Shown in pieces: positions 16,829 to 26,003 of a stretch of 64,000 nucleotides of DNA. How positions within the stretch are numbered: the first letter of the stretch is position 1; the number at the start of each line of letters is the position of its first letter. The notes beneath the pieces are model-generated. The model was given only the letters and a program-made list of their open reading frames with translations. It was not told where the DNA came from and searched no databases. Both the position numbers and the translations under genes were made by a program. The stretch comes from an uncultured Pelagibacteraceae bacterium (GTDB lineage: Bacteria > Pseudomonadota > Alphaproteobacteria > Pelagibacterales > Pelagibacteraceae): contig CACCGT010000004.1 of assembly GCA_902545635.1 (NCBI GenBank), positions 1-64,000 on the forward strand. Direction: 5' to 3'.

Positions 16829-18338
16829 TTTTGAAAAAAATTATGAATTAGCTCTTAATAATGCAAAAAGATTATCAGATAAAATTTTGATAGATGGTAA
16901 ATTAATTTCTGCTCAAACCGATAAAAAAATACAAGTTTTAAATCCTAGTACTGGAGAGAATATTGGTTCAGCACCACAATGTGATAAGAATGATGTTAAT
17001 ATTGCAGTCGAATCTGCTTTTAAAGCATTTCAAAAATGGAAAAAAATACCAGCACGTGAAAGGGGAAAGATGGTTGCTGCAGGTGCAAAGAGATTAGAGG
17101 AAAGAAAATCTGAGATTGAGACTTTGCTTTCCTTAGATACTGGAAATGCTTTAAGAACTCAAGCTGTGCCAGAAACCGCTGCATCTATTGAGCTAACAAA
17201 TATGTTTGCGGGACTATCAGGAGAGTTAAAGGGTGAGAATTATCCACCCAATACCCCAAATACTATTCATTATACAACAAGAGATCCAATTGGTGTCGTT
17301 TGTGCAATTGTACCATGGAATGCTCCTTTATTTCTAACAGTTGCTAAAATTGCTCCAGCAATAGTTGCTGGTAACAGCGTTGTGTTAAAAACAGCTGAAC
17401 AAGCACCTTTTTGCGCTTTACTCTTATCTGAAATATTCCAACAAGAACTACCACCAGGAGTTTTAAATGTTATTTCAGGGCTCGGAGAAGAGTGTGGTGA
17501 ACCTTTAGTAACTCATGAAAAGGTAAGAAAAGTAACTTTTACGGGATCTTTTTCTGTTGGAAAAATCATTGCTGAAAAAGCTGCTCCAAAATTATGTCCT
17601 GTTACTTTAGAACTTGGTGGGAAAAATCCAAATATAATAATGAGTGACGCTGATTTAGATATTGCAATTCAAGGAGTAATTGATGGTATGAGGTATACCC
17701 GTCAAGGACAAGCATGTACTGCGGGGTCTAGAGTTTATATTCAGGAAAAAATTTATGATAAAGTTATCAATGGTGCAGTTGAAAAACTTAGTAAACTAAA
17801 AATGGGAAATGCTTTAGATGAAGGATCGGATATTGGAGCGATTATCTCAGAGGAGCAACTAAAAAGAACTTTGCATTATATGGATATAGCAAAGCAAACT
17901 TCTTCAGCTAAAGTTGTACATGGTGGCAATCAACCAACAGGTGGTGATTATAAAAATGGTTTCTTTTATGAGCCTACACTTATGTCAGGGGTACCGGTAG
18001 ACTCTCCTGTTTGTCAGGAAGAGATTTTTGGGCCAGTAGCTTGCGCTATTCCATTTAAAACATTTGAAGAAGTAATGCACAGTGCGAACGATACACCATT
18101 TGGATTATCAGCTGTGCTTTGGACTCAAAATTTGTCTAGAGCTCTAGAGTTTGTTGAAGATATTGAAGCAGGGTTTGTTCAAGTAAACCAATGCGTTGCT
18201 CCAAGAGCAAATGTATCTTATGGTGGTTTAAAAATGAGTGGTCTAGGTAAAGAATATGCTTTTGATAGTATGATAAATCATTTTACTCAAAGCAAAACAG
18301 TTTTGATAAATCGAGGAAAATCAAATATAGATAATTAA
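16821..18338 (+). CDS. NAD(P)-dependent aldehyde dehydrogenase
   Basis: 505-residue member of the ALDH superfamily. Cofactor-binding and catalytic motifs are intact: PWNAPLFLTVAKIAPAIVAG near residue 168, FTGSFSVGK near 240, LELGGKNPNII with the general-base Glu near 264, and the nucleophile Cys299 in GQACTAGSR; QEEIFGPV is near 395. It resembles betaine-aldehyde or glycine-betaine-type and other small-aldehyde dehydrogenases. It sits between an SDR (overlap 8 bases) and a 3-hydroxyisobutyrate-dehydrogenase-like gene (2-base gap), just ahead of the TRAP transporter, suggesting that all act on the imported acid or its products. Confidence 0.9.
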   Translation: MSNFEKNYELALNNAKRLSDKILIDGKLISAQTDKKIQVLNPSTGENIGSAPQCDKNDVNIAVESAFKAFQKWKKIPARERGKMVAAGAKRLEERKSEIETLLSLDTGNALRTQAVPETAASIELTNMFAGLSGELKGENYPPNTPNTIHYTTRDPIGVVCAIVPWNAPLFLTVAKIAPAIVAGNSVVLKTAEQAPFCALLLSEIFQQELPPGVLNVISGLGEECGEPLVTHEKVRKVTFTGSFSVGKIIAEKAAPKLCPVTLELGGKNPNIIMSDADLDIAIQGVIDGMRYTRQGQACTAGSRVYIQEKIYDKVINGAVEKLSKLKMGNALDEGSDIGAIISEEQLKRTLHYMDIAKQTSSAKVVHGGNQPTGGDYKNGFFYEPTLMSGVPVDSPVCQEEIFGPVACAIPFKTFEEVMHSANDTPFGLSAVLWTQNLSRALEFVEDIEAGFVQVNQCVAPRANVSYGGLKMSGLGKEYAFDSMINHFTQSKTVLINRGKSNIDN

Positions 18339-18340
18339 AT

Positions 18341-19267
18341 ATGACAGATCAAATTGCTTTCATAGGAGTTGGAAATATGGGTAATCCAATGGCCGACCAG
18401 TTAGTTAAAGCTGGAAAAAAAGTTAAAGTTTATGATGTTTCTCCTGAAATGATACAAAAAGCAAAAGAAGCAAATTTAAACGTAGTAGAAACTTTAGATG
18501 AAGTACTCGATGGTGCAAATTTTATAATTTCAATGTTACCTGAGGGAAAACATGTTAAGTCACTTTTTTTAGGCGAAAAAGGAATAATCGATAAAATATC
18601 AAAAGATGCATTAATTATTGATTGTTCAACAATCGATATAGAAACTTCGTTATTACTCGGCAAAGAAGCTAAAAGTAGAGGCATTAAAATGATTGATGCA
18701 CCTGTCACAGGGGGTGTTATGGGTGCAAGAGTAGGCAAACTTAATTTTTTAGTTGGTGGAGATGACGAGTCTGTAAACTTAGCAAGACCATTAATGGACA
18801 TTATGGGTCAAAAAATTTTGCACGCTGGACCCCAAGGAAGTGGTGTTGGAGTTAAAATCTGTAATAATATGTCCTTAGGTATTTCAATGATAGCTGCATC
18901 AGAGGCATTGATGTTAGCAAAAAGACTAAAGATGGATTTAAAAAAAGTCCATGAAATAATGAAAAACGCATCAGGAAATAATTGGGCCTTGTCGACTTAC
19001 ACTCCCTTGCCAAATTTAACAGATGGCGTTCCTTCAAACAATAAATATAGACCTGGTTTTTCTGCTGCGATGATGACAAAAGATTTAAAATTAGCAAATG
19101 ATGCTGCAAAATCAGTAAGCGCATCAACCCCTTTAGGAAAACATGCTTTAGAAATTTTTTCAGAATTTTGCAACGAGGGAGAGTCTGAAACTGATTATTC
19201 AGGTATATCAAAAAAAATTGGTGGCGATGCGTGGGATTACCCTTTTGATCCAAAAGGCAAAGATTAG
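18341..19267 (+). CDS. 3-hydroxyisobutyrate dehydrogenase-like oxidoreductase
   Basis: 308-residue beta-hydroxyacid dehydrogenase. It opens with the NAD(P)-binding FIGVGNMGNPMADQLVKAG; next come the substrate-binding DAPVTGGVMGARVGKL near residue 123 and the catalytic-Lys region GSGVGVKICNNM near 167. The C-terminal domain carries KDLKLANDAAKS. The family includes 3-hydroxyisobutyrate, tartronate-semialdehyde and related reductases. It follows the aldehyde dehydrogenase by 2 bases; together they could interconvert a semialdehyde, its acid and its hydroxyacid, similar to methylmalonate-semialdehyde steps of valine breakdown. A second, more distant relative lies at 27957. Confidence 0.9.
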   Translation: MTDQIAFIGVGNMGNPMADQLVKAGKKVKVYDVSPEMIQKAKEANLNVVETLDEVLDGANFIISMLPEGKHVKSLFLGEKGIIDKISKDALIIDCSTIDIETSLLLGKEAKSRGIKMIDAPVTGGVMGARVGKLNFLVGGDDESVNLARPLMDIMGQKILHAGPQGSGVGVKICNNMSLGISMIAASEALMLAKRLKMDLKKVHEIMKNASGNNWALSTYTPLPNLTDGVPSNNKYRPGFSAAMMTKDLKLANDAAKSVSASTPLGKHALEIFSEFCNEGESETDYSGISKKIGGDAWDYPFDPKGKD

Positions 19268-19281
19268 CTATTAAACCTCAA

Positions 19282-19304
19282 GTTGCATATTCAATTTATG
19301 CAAC
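19282..19304. repeat. Inverted repeat after the dehydrogenase operon
   Basis: GTTGCATA (19282-19289) and TATGCAAC (19297-19304) form a perfect 8-bp stem with a 7-base loop, 15 bases after the dehydrogenase stop. There is no strong T-run behind it (AATTTAACGTTTT follows), so it is either a weak terminator or a regulator-binding site in the 123-bp gap ahead of dctP. Confidence 0.5.
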
Positions 19305-19350
19305 AATTTAACGTTTTACATTTCTCAGCCAATAATATTAACTTAGATTA

Positions 19351-19367
19351 TTATTAAGTCTTAATAA
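19351..19367. promoter_or_regulatory. 17-bp palindrome, candidate operator upstream of dctP
   Basis: TTATTAAG-T-CTTAATAA is a perfect palindrome with 8-bp arms around a single central T, ending 23 bases before the dctP start and just ahead of its GAGAGGGA ribosome site. Its size and symmetry fit a dimeric helix-turn-helix regulator (GntR type is frequent for TRAP operons), but no regulator gene lies nearby and A+T-rich DNA produces such palindromes by chance. Confidence 0.4.
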
Positions 19368-19390
19368 CAATAAAAAGAGAGGGATATATA

Positions 19391-20479
19391 ATGAAAAAAA
19401 TCACATCAATGATTTTAGCTTTAGCATTTGCAGTTTCAGTAATTGGTTCTGCATCTGCTAAAACATTAAAAATCCAACTTACTTTTCCCAAAACATCTTA
19501 CGATGGACAAATCGTAAAAATGTGGACTGATAGAGTAACAAAATTAACTCGAGGTGAGTTAAAATTTGAACTTTTATCAAAAGGTGAAGTTGTTGGAATG
19601 AAAGAAACACTAGAAGCCGTTGACAAAGGTCTAGTAGACGGTGGTGCAGCATGGACTCACTACTGGTCAAACTATCACCCAGCTGCGATGTTATTTGGTT
19701 CACCAGTTGCTGGTGGAGGAATTGGGTTAAGTACTAAATCTTGGTTAGCATGGTACTTCGACAATGGTGGTAAAGAGTTATACGACCAATTGTGGAGCGA
19801 AATGGGAATGAATGTTAAAGGTTTTGTAATGGCATCATCTGGACCAGAAGCACTAGGTTGGTTTAAAGAGCCAATCAAAAATATGGATGATTTCAGAAAA
19901 TACAGATTCAGAACTCCTCCAGGAATTCCAGGACAAACATACAAAGATATCGGAATTGCATCAGTATCTTTATCAGGTGGTGATATTTTACCAGCTCTTG
20001 AAAAAGGAACAATTGATGCTGCAGAGTGGTGTTGTCCAAAACCAGACTCAGTATTTGGTTTCCAAAAAGTTCTTAAAAACTATTATCTACAAGGTCTTCA
20101 CCAAAATGTTGTAAATGGAGACATTTACATAAATGGTGATGTTTATAATTCTTTAACTGATCATCAAAAATATGCAATGGAAGTTGCATCTGAAGCTATG
20201 ATCACAAGAAATATTACAAACAGAGCTGTAGAAAATGGAAAAGCGTTAATTGATCTTACTCAAAATCATGGTGTAAAACTATGGGATACACCAGCTGATT
20301 ATTTCACTGAGTACATGAACGCTGCTCAAGCTACTCTTAAAAAGAATGCAGCAGAGAATGCTTTCTTTAAACAAGTTTACGAGCACATGACTGAGCACGC
20401 AAAAGTTGTAGTACCTTTTATTGCACAAATGGAAACATCTGATGCATCAATTGGATCTGCATTTGCAGCACAACAATAA
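19391..20479 (+). CDS. dctP: TRAP transporter periplasmic substrate-binding protein (DctP family)
   Basis: 362-residue protein. The ATG at 19391 follows GAGAGGGA and starts a signal peptide (MKKITSMILALAFAVSVIGSASA). The mature protein has DctP hallmarks: LSKGEVVGMKETLEAVDKG near residue 65, the central FRKYRFRTPPGIPGQTYKDI containing the Arg that binds the ligand carboxylate, and the tail of the binding cleft GGDILPALEKGTIDAAEW. The phrase IDAAEWCCP resembles the TakP/2-oxoacid-type subgroup. It should capture an organic acid in the periplasm and deliver it to DctQM. It is the first gene of the operon and is followed by an intrinsic terminator, favouring high expression. Confidence 0.92.
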   Translation: MKKITSMILALAFAVSVIGSASAKTLKIQLTFPKTSYDGQIVKMWTDRVTKLTRGELKFELLSKGEVVGMKETLEAVDKGLVDGGAAWTHYWSNYHPAAMLFGSPVAGGGIGLSTKSWLAWYFDNGGKELYDQLWSEMGMNVKGFVMASSGPEALGWFKEPIKNMDDFRKYRFRTPPGIPGQTYKDIGIASVSLSGGDILPALEKGTIDAAEWCCPKPDSVFGFQKVLKNYYLQGLHQNVVNGDIYINGDVYNSLTDHQKYAMEVASEAMITRNITNRAVENGKALIDLTQNHGVKLWDTPADYFTEYMNAAQATLKKNAAENAFFKQVYEHMTEHAKVVVPFIAQMETSDASIGSAFAAQQ

Positions 20480-20489
20480 GTAACTTTAT

Positions 20490-20523
20490 AAAAAACGGGG
20501 ATTTTACTAATCCCCGTTTTTTT
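20490..20523 (+). terminator. Intrinsic terminator between dctP and dctQ
   Basis: CGGGGATT (20496-20503) pairs perfectly with AATCCCCG (20509-20516) around the 5-nt loop TTACT, flanked by an A-run before and a 7-T tract (20517-20523) after. It lies 10 bases after the dctP stop and 33 bases ahead of dctQ, and would limit read-through into the membrane subunits. Confidence 0.92.
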
Positions 20524-20555
20524 AATAATTTAATTTAAAATAATATACTTGTTCA

Positions 20556-21212
20556 ATGGTTGATAAAGATTCAGAACCTAAAGTTAAAGAAAATTTAGAT
20601 ATCACTGACGAATTAATTGCTGAAAGAAGAACAAGTACAAAAATGCCTGAGGACATGATTCCTTGGATGGCAAAAACAATCGAATTTATTGATTCAAAAA
20701 TGCTTTTATCAGGCAAAATAATAATGTGGATCACAATTCCACTTATTTATGCAATGATACATGAAGTAATTGGAAGACATTTTTTTAATAGACCTACACT
20801 TTGGTCTTTTGATATTAGCAGAATGTTAGCAGGAGCTTTGTTCATGCTTGGTGCAGCATATACGTTATCAAAAGGTATCCATATAAGAGCTGACTTTCTC
20901 TATAGAAATTGGACAGTTAAAAATCAAGCTAGAGTAGATTTATTTTTATATCTTTTGTTTTTTATACCAGGTTTCTTGGTATTTTTTTATGTAAGTTTTG
21001 ATTATGCTTACACATCAATTTGTGGAAGATCAAATCTTGAAGAATGTTTAGGTGGAAAAGTAAGAATTCAAAGAGCGATGGATACCACGTGGATGCCAAT
21101 TATGTGGCCATTAAAAAGTTGTATGCCAATTGGAGCCTTTCTACTTTTAGTTCAAGGTTTTTCTGAAATACTTAAAACATATTATGCTTTTGTGAAAGGA
21201 AGATGGCCTTAA
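20556..21212 (+). CDS. dctQ: TRAP transporter small permease (DctQ family)
   Basis: 218-residue membrane protein. A 45-residue hydrophilic N-terminal extension (KVKENLDITDELIAERR) precedes four membrane helices. The family-typical ISRMLAGALFMLGAAYTLSKGIHIRADFLY sits around residues 85-115 and ends in the conserved H-x-R-x-D pattern (HIRADF). It forms the small subunit of the sodium-driven TRAP complex with DctM. The region around residues 150-180 contains two Cys (CGRSNLEECLGG), uncommon for this family. It ends by sharing a base with the dctM start. Confidence 0.88.
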   Translation: MVDKDSEPKVKENLDITDELIAERRTSTKMPEDMIPWMAKTIEFIDSKMLLSGKIIMWITIPLIYAMIHEVIGRHFFNRPTLWSFDISRMLAGALFMLGAAYTLSKGIHIRADFLYRNWTVKNQARVDLFLYLLFFIPGFLVFFYVSFDYAYTSICGRSNLEECLGGKVRIQRAMDTTWMPIMWPLKSCMPIGAFLLLVQGFSEILKTYYAFVKGRWP

Positions 21213-22543
21213 TGGAATTCTTTTCACCAGAAATAATCGGCGCAATAATGATTGGTTGCATGTTGTTTGCAATTTTTGTTGGATTTCCTATTTCATTTAC
21301 ATTGATTTTTTTAGGTCTTGTTTTTGGTTATTGGGGATTTGGAAAGTTAGTTTTCTATTTAATGACCTTGCAATTCAATATGATAATGACCGAGAATACT
21401 CTGGCCGCCGTTCCACTCTTTATATTTATGGGAATTTTGATGGAGCAAGCTGGATTAATGGAAAGATTGTTTAACGCGGTACAACTAATGCTATCAAAAA
21501 CTAGAGGAGCATTGTTTTATGCTGTTATGTTTGTTTCAACTATCTTTGCGGCAGCAACTGGAATTGTTGGAGCTTCAGTCACAATTTTAGGAATTATGGC
21601 TGGAAAAACTATGATCAGGACAGGATATGATACCAGACTTTCTGCAGGCCTAATTTGTGCTGGGGGTACTTTAGGAATTTTAATTCCTCCAAGCATTATG
21701 TTAGTTGTTATGGGTCCTGTATTAGAAATACCAGTTACAGATTTATTCGCAGCAGCAATTATCCCAGGAATTCTTTTAGCATTTTTGTATGCCGCTTACA
21801 CAACGTTAAGATGTTTTTTAAATCCTAAACTCGGTCCTGTATTACCAGCTTCAGAACGACCAAAAAATATGGCTAAAGTTTGGTATGAGTTTTTAATGGG
21901 TTTAATTCCTCCTGCAGGTTTAGTTTTCTTTGCCTTAGGAAGTATTTTATTTGGTCTTGCAACTCCAACGGAAGGTGCCGGCATGGGAGCTTTTGGAGCA
22001 ATACTTTTAGCACTGGCATATAAAAAACTTACTTACCATGGTCTAAAAGAAGCTCTATTGAAAACTTTAGAGATAACAGCATTAATTATGTTTTTAGTTG
22101 CGGCCTCAAATTTCTTTGGTGCGGTATTTTCAAAATTAGGAACTCCATCTCTATTAACAGATTTCTTATTAAATCTTGATGTAAATAAATACGTGATTTT
22201 AGCGATTATAATGGCTGCAATATTTCTACTAGGTTGGCCTTTAGAATGGGTTCCAATAGTATTAATAGTTTTACCAATAGTTCTACCTTTAATTTTAGAA
22301 TTAGGTTTTAACTTAACTTGGTTTGCTATTCTTGTAGCTGTCAATTTACAAACCGCCTGGCTATCTCCACCTGTAGCTTTGTCAGCTTATTTCTTAAAAG
22401 GTGTGGTACCTCAATGGGATTTAAAAGATATATATTTAGGTATGATGCAATTTATGGTTATCCAATTAATTGGCTTAATATTAATAATTATATTCCCCCA
22501 AATAGCATTATGGTTGCCAAGTGTAATGTATCCTAGTCCTTAG
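21212..22543 (+). CDS. dctM: TRAP transporter large permease (DctM family)
   Basis: 443 residues from ATG 21212, which overlaps the dctQ stop by one base and lies 11 bases from a GAAAGGA site; an ATG at 21203 would be only 2 bases from that site. The protein has about 12 membrane segments. DctM hallmarks are present: VPLFIFMGILMEQAGL, ICAGGTLGILIPPSIMLVVMG near residue 145 and TPTEGAGMGAFGA near residue 255. It forms the transport channel, probably Na+-coupled, for the organic acid bound by DctP. Its 3' end overlaps the convergent EamA gene by 11 bases. Confidence 0.92.
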   Translation: MEFFSPEIIGAIMIGCMLFAIFVGFPISFTLIFLGLVFGYWGFGKLVFYLMTLQFNMIMTENTLAAVPLFIFMGILMEQAGLMERLFNAVQLMLSKTRGALFYAVMFVSTIFAAATGIVGASVTILGIMAGKTMIRTGYDTRLSAGLICAGGTLGILIPPSIMLVVMGPVLEIPVTDLFAAAIIPGILLAFLYAAYTTLRCFLNPKLGPVLPASERPKNMAKVWYEFLMGLIPPAGLVFFALGSILFGLATPTEGAGMGAFGAILLALAYKKLTYHGLKEALLKTLEITALIMFLVAASNFFGAVFSKLGTPSLLTDFLLNLDVNKYVILAIIMAAIFLLGWPLEWVPIVLIVLPIVLPLILELGFNLTWFAILVAVNLQTAWLSPPVALSAYFLKGVVPQWDLKDIYLGMMQFMVIQLIGLILIIIFPQIALWLPSVMYPSP

Positions 22544-23432
22544 TTTTTTTATTCATTTGAGGAATAATTGTTCCTACTAAAATAATTATTAAGGATATAA
22601 ATATATTAATGGATATTGTAGAACCCAAAACTATCCATGACATTGTAGCACCAATAGGACCGGTTAAAGGATACATTAAACTAATTCTACCGATAGGTGC
22701 TCTTCTTAAAGCAAAGTTATAAAATAAATAAGCCCCAAAGGTTATAAAAGATAATGTTATGGCTGCAAGAACTGGAGGGCTTAAATTTAAATAATTATTA
22801 TATTTAAAACTACTATCAGGCCACAATATAAAAAGTATTAGAACAGATAAGATTGCTCCAATCATGTATTGAAAAGTATTAACACCCAATTGATTTACTT
22901 TGGTTTGCATAAAACGTCTTCCAAGTACTTCATTAATAGAAACACACATCATTCCTAAAAATATAATAAAATCCCCTAAATAATTTCCACCTCCAATTTT
23001 CTTTTGGGTTGATAATAAAATTAAAGTTCCAATAATTGTAATAAATGCTCCAATTATTACTTTGATTTCAATTTTTTCTTTTAAAAAAATTCTTGCTACA
23101 AAAGGCTGCCAAATAGGAAGTGTACTTATTAAAGCAACACCACTTACCGGAGAGGTTAGCAACAGCCCTATATGAAAACTAAGAGTTACCAAAAAAGGAT
23201 TTAGTAGACCCATTAAAAAAGGAGTTAATCCAATTTTTTTAATAGATAAATCTACTCTCATTAAAAGTGCAAATATTAACATTAAAATAAATGCTAAAGA
23301 GAATCGAACTGCCATTAAGTCCATTACATAAAATTCTTGTAGTGCTAATTTTACAAATGGAGGACCAGAGCCAAAGCCTATAACAGCAATGAACATCGAA
23401 ATGTAACCAATATTACTTTTTAGAAAACTCAT
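22533..23432 (-). CDS. EamA/DMT-superfamily transporter
   Basis: 299-residue protein with ten hydrophobic segments in two repeats, the standard drug/metabolite-transporter layout. It starts MSFLKSNIGYISMF and contains PPFVKLALQEFYVMDLMAVRFSLAF (first repeat) and a second repeat from about residue 155. The polar residues at the tail (MNKKTKD) are cytoplasmic. Members export amino acids or other metabolites; the substrate is unknown. It is transcribed toward dctM and shares its last 11 bases. An export or overflow role alongside the TRAP importer is possible but speculative. Confidence 0.87.
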   Translation of the reverse strand: MSFLKSNIGYISMFIAVIGFGSGPPFVKLALQEFYVMDLMAVRFSLAFILMLIFALLMRVDLSIKKIGLTPFLMGLLNPFLVTLSFHIGLLLTSPVSGVALISTLPIWQPFVARIFLKEKIEIKVIIGAFITIIGTLILLSTQKKIGGGNYLGDFIIFLGMMCVSINEVLGRRFMQTKVNQLGVNTFQYMIGAILSVLILFILWPDSSFKYNNYLNLSPPVLAAITLSFITFGAYLFYNFALRRAPIGRISLMYPLTGPIGATMSWIVLGSTISINIFISLIIILVGTIIPQMNKKTKD

Positions 23433-23496
23433 GTATTAATATCTTATTGTTATCACTTTTATAGACATATAAAAATATTAGTTTAGAATCTTTAAA

Positions 23497-24948
23497 GTGA
23501 GTCAAAATATAGAATTAAAAAATTTTGAATTAGCTACAGTTAATCCAAGTAACAAAACATGGACTTCGGCAGATTTATTCTGTTTTTGGGCAAATAATAT
23601 TCAAACTATTGCTGGATTTGCTCTTATATCTTCTTTGTATTTAATCTATAATTTAAGTTCTTATTTAGTTTTATCTTCCTCAATAGCTGCATCAATTCTT
23701 GTGTATTTTTTTATTTCTTTAATTGGTCACCCATCCCAAAAACACGGATTACCTTTTCCAGTTTTGATGAGAATGTCCATGGGTCTAAACGGTGCTAGAT
23801 ATATAAGTTTATTAAGATCAATTGTTGGAATTTTTATGTTTGGAATACAAACATACTTTATATCCAAATCTATAACCTACCTAACAAGAATTATTATTTA
23901 TTACATATTTGACCCACAAATTTTAGAAAATGAATTTGTTTTACAATTTTTTCTAGGCTTAAATGTTATAGATTGGTTTTCATTAATAGTGACATTTTTC
24001 ATTCAATTTTTTTTATTTACAAATGGTCAAAGATATAATCAAGGGTTTTTAAAATTCTCCGCAATATTTGTATACTTCGGCTTAATTTTCTTTTTTATTA
24101 TGCTTATTGCTGAAAATAGCACTCAAATATTTCAATCTCTAAAATCTAATACAACTAGTACAGATTTGATTTCTAAATCAAATGTAATGCCCTTTTTTAT
24201 TCTTACAGGGACAATTTTTTCATATTTTTCCATTGTGCTTTTGAATTATGGAGATTTTTCAAGATATGTAAAAACTAGCAGAGATCTTAAAATAGGAAAT
24301 TTATTTTTATTTTTGAATATGATCATCTTTTCCTTTCTTGCGACTACTATTGTAATAGGTGTTGATGTTTTATTGAATCAAAAGCTAATCGTTGTTGATC
24401 AAATAATGACAAAGCCGATGGATATAATAGGAAAGATTGATAATGTCTATCTAACAGTCTACGCATTAATTTTTATAATATTCTCTTCACTTTCGACAAA
24501 TTTAATAACTAATTATGTTCCAACGCAAAATAGTATAATTAATTTTTTACCTAAAAACTTGGACCTTAAAAGTGCAGGAATACTAATTTTAATATTTGGA
24601 CTAATAACAGGCAGTTTGTGGCCATCAATACTAAGCCAAATAGAAATAATAAAATTAATTGATAGTTTAGCAGCATTTTTTGGACCAATTTTCGGAGTTA
24701 TCATTGCAGACTACTATCTTGTTAAGAGAGAAAAAGTTAATCACAAAGATCTTTTTTTTATCAGACTAGAAAACGAGTACATTTATTCAGGTGGATGGAA
24801 TTATAAAGCCGTATACGCTGTATTAATTGGTTTTATTTTTTCATTTTCAATTATTTGGAATACTAATTTCGAAGATTTTAAAACATATTCATGGATTATA
24901 GGATTTGTCGTTTCATATATTATGTATTATCTTCTTAATGAAAAATAA
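23497..24948 (+). CDS. NCS1-family nucleobase/hydantoin:cation symporter
   Basis: 483-residue protein with about twelve membrane segments and NCS1 features: the N-terminal NPSNKTWTSADLFCFWANN (residues 16-34), GHPSQKHGLPFPVLMRMSMG near residue 80, and the mid-region YGDFSRYVKTSRDL, the site that in Mhp1-type carriers lines the substrate path. It starts at GTG 23497; no ATG fits the conserved N-terminus. Such carriers import pyrimidines, purines, allantoin or hydantoins with Na+ or H+. It lies 2 bases before a zinc alcohol dehydrogenase. Confidence 0.87.
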   Translation: MSQNIELKNFELATVNPSNKTWTSADLFCFWANNIQTIAGFALISSLYLIYNLSSYLVLSSSIAASILVYFFISLIGHPSQKHGLPFPVLMRMSMGLNGARYISLLRSIVGIFMFGIQTYFISKSITYLTRIIIYYIFDPQILENEFVLQFFLGLNVIDWFSLIVTFFIQFFLFTNGQRYNQGFLKFSAIFVYFGLIFFFIMLIAENSTQIFQSLKSNTTSTDLISKSNVMPFFILTGTIFSYFSIVLLNYGDFSRYVKTSRDLKIGNLFLFLNMIIFSFLATTIVIGVDVLLNQKLIVVDQIMTKPMDIIGKIDNVYLTVYALIFIIFSSLSTNLITNYVPTQNSIINFLPKNLDLKSAGILILIFGLITGSLWPSILSQIEIIKLIDSLAAFFGPIFGVIIADYYLVKREKVNHKDLFFIRLENEYIYSGGWNYKAVYAVLIGFIFSFSIIWNTNFEDFKTYSWIIGFVVSYIMYYLLNEK

Positions 24949-24950
24949 TT

Positions 24951-25958
24951 ATGAAAGCTTTAGTTTATACTGGTGTAGAAGAACTTACTTATAGAGACGA
25001 AAAAGAACCAACAGAAGTAAGTGGAGAAAGTATTCTTAAAGTTCACGCTTCAGGAATTTGTGGATCTGATATGCATGCTTACCATGGTAAAGATGAAAGA
25101 AGAATCCCGCCCTTAATACTAGGTCATGAGGTAAGTGGAAAAATACAAAATGGTAAATTCAAAGATAAAAATGTTGTATTAAACCCATTAATAACTTGTG
25201 GAAAATGTGAATACTGCATGAATGGACGCGAGCACTTATGTCCTAACAGAGTCTTATTAGGCATGAATAGACCTTATGAAAGAAGTGGAGTTTTTGCCGA
25301 GTATGTCTCTACTCCAAATCAAAATATTTATGAAATACCTGATCGTCTAGATTTAAGTGAAGCTACAATTGCTGAACCTACAGCTGTATCTTTACATGCT
25401 GTATTGATGGGTGAGACATCATTAAAAAAACCGCTTAAAGAGTGTCGAACTTTGGTACAAGGTGCTGGAGCTATTGGATTATTGTGTTCATTAATTTTAT
25501 CTAAAATAAAGGGAAATAAAAATATTATAATGTCTGATCCAAACAAACTAAGGCTAGATGTTTGTTCAAAATATTTCGATGGTAAATTTGTTAGTCCTAA
25601 TGATAAAGAAGTAAAAGAAAATAGTTTCGATATTGTTTTCGATACAGTTGGATTAGAGGTATCTAGACAACAAGCTATTTCTGTGATCAAGCCTGGTGGT
25701 AGCATTATTCATATTGGTTTAACACAACCTTCTGGTCAATTTAATTTTAGAAAAGCTACACTTCAGGAGGTAACATTTATAGGCACTTATTGTTATACTA
25801 ATAAAGATTTTGAAAAAACAATTAAAATTTTGGCTGATAAAGAAATAGGAGATCTATCTTGGATTGAATATCGGGAATTAAAAAAAGGAGCAGAGGCTTT
25901 CAAGCAAATTCATGATGGTAGTTGTTCTGCTCCAAAAATAGTGTTATTGCCAGAGTAA
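24951..25958 (+). CDS. Zinc-dependent medium-chain alcohol dehydrogenase
   Basis: 335-residue MDR-family enzyme. The catalytic zinc ligands are visible: ICGSDMHAYHG (Cys37) and GHEVSG (His/Glu near 62). The structural zinc site is complete in CGKCEYCMNGREHLC (four Cys). The nucleotide fold includes VQGAGAIGLLCSLI near residue 167. It resembles L-threonine-, sorbitol- and galactitol-type dehydrogenases. Its tight coupling (2 bases) to the NCS1 transporter suggests joint expression, but the pathway is not evident. Confidence 0.88.
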   Translation: MKALVYTGVEELTYRDEKEPTEVSGESILKVHASGICGSDMHAYHGKDERRIPPLILGHEVSGKIQNGKFKDKNVVLNPLITCGKCEYCMNGREHLCPNRVLLGMNRPYERSGVFAEYVSTPNQNIYEIPDRLDLSEATIAEPTAVSLHAVLMGETSLKKPLKECRTLVQGAGAIGLLCSLILSKIKGNKNIIMSDPNKLRLDVCSKYFDGKFVSPNDKEVKENSFDIVFDTVGLEVSRQQAISVIKPGGSIIHIGLTQPSGQFNFRKATLQEVTFIGTYCYTNKDFEKTIKILADKEIGDLSWIEYRELKKGAEAFKQIHDGSCSAPKIVLLPE

Positions 25959-26003
25959 ATACGTAATATTGAAAAAATAATAAATTTGTCTATAGAAGTT
26001 TTT

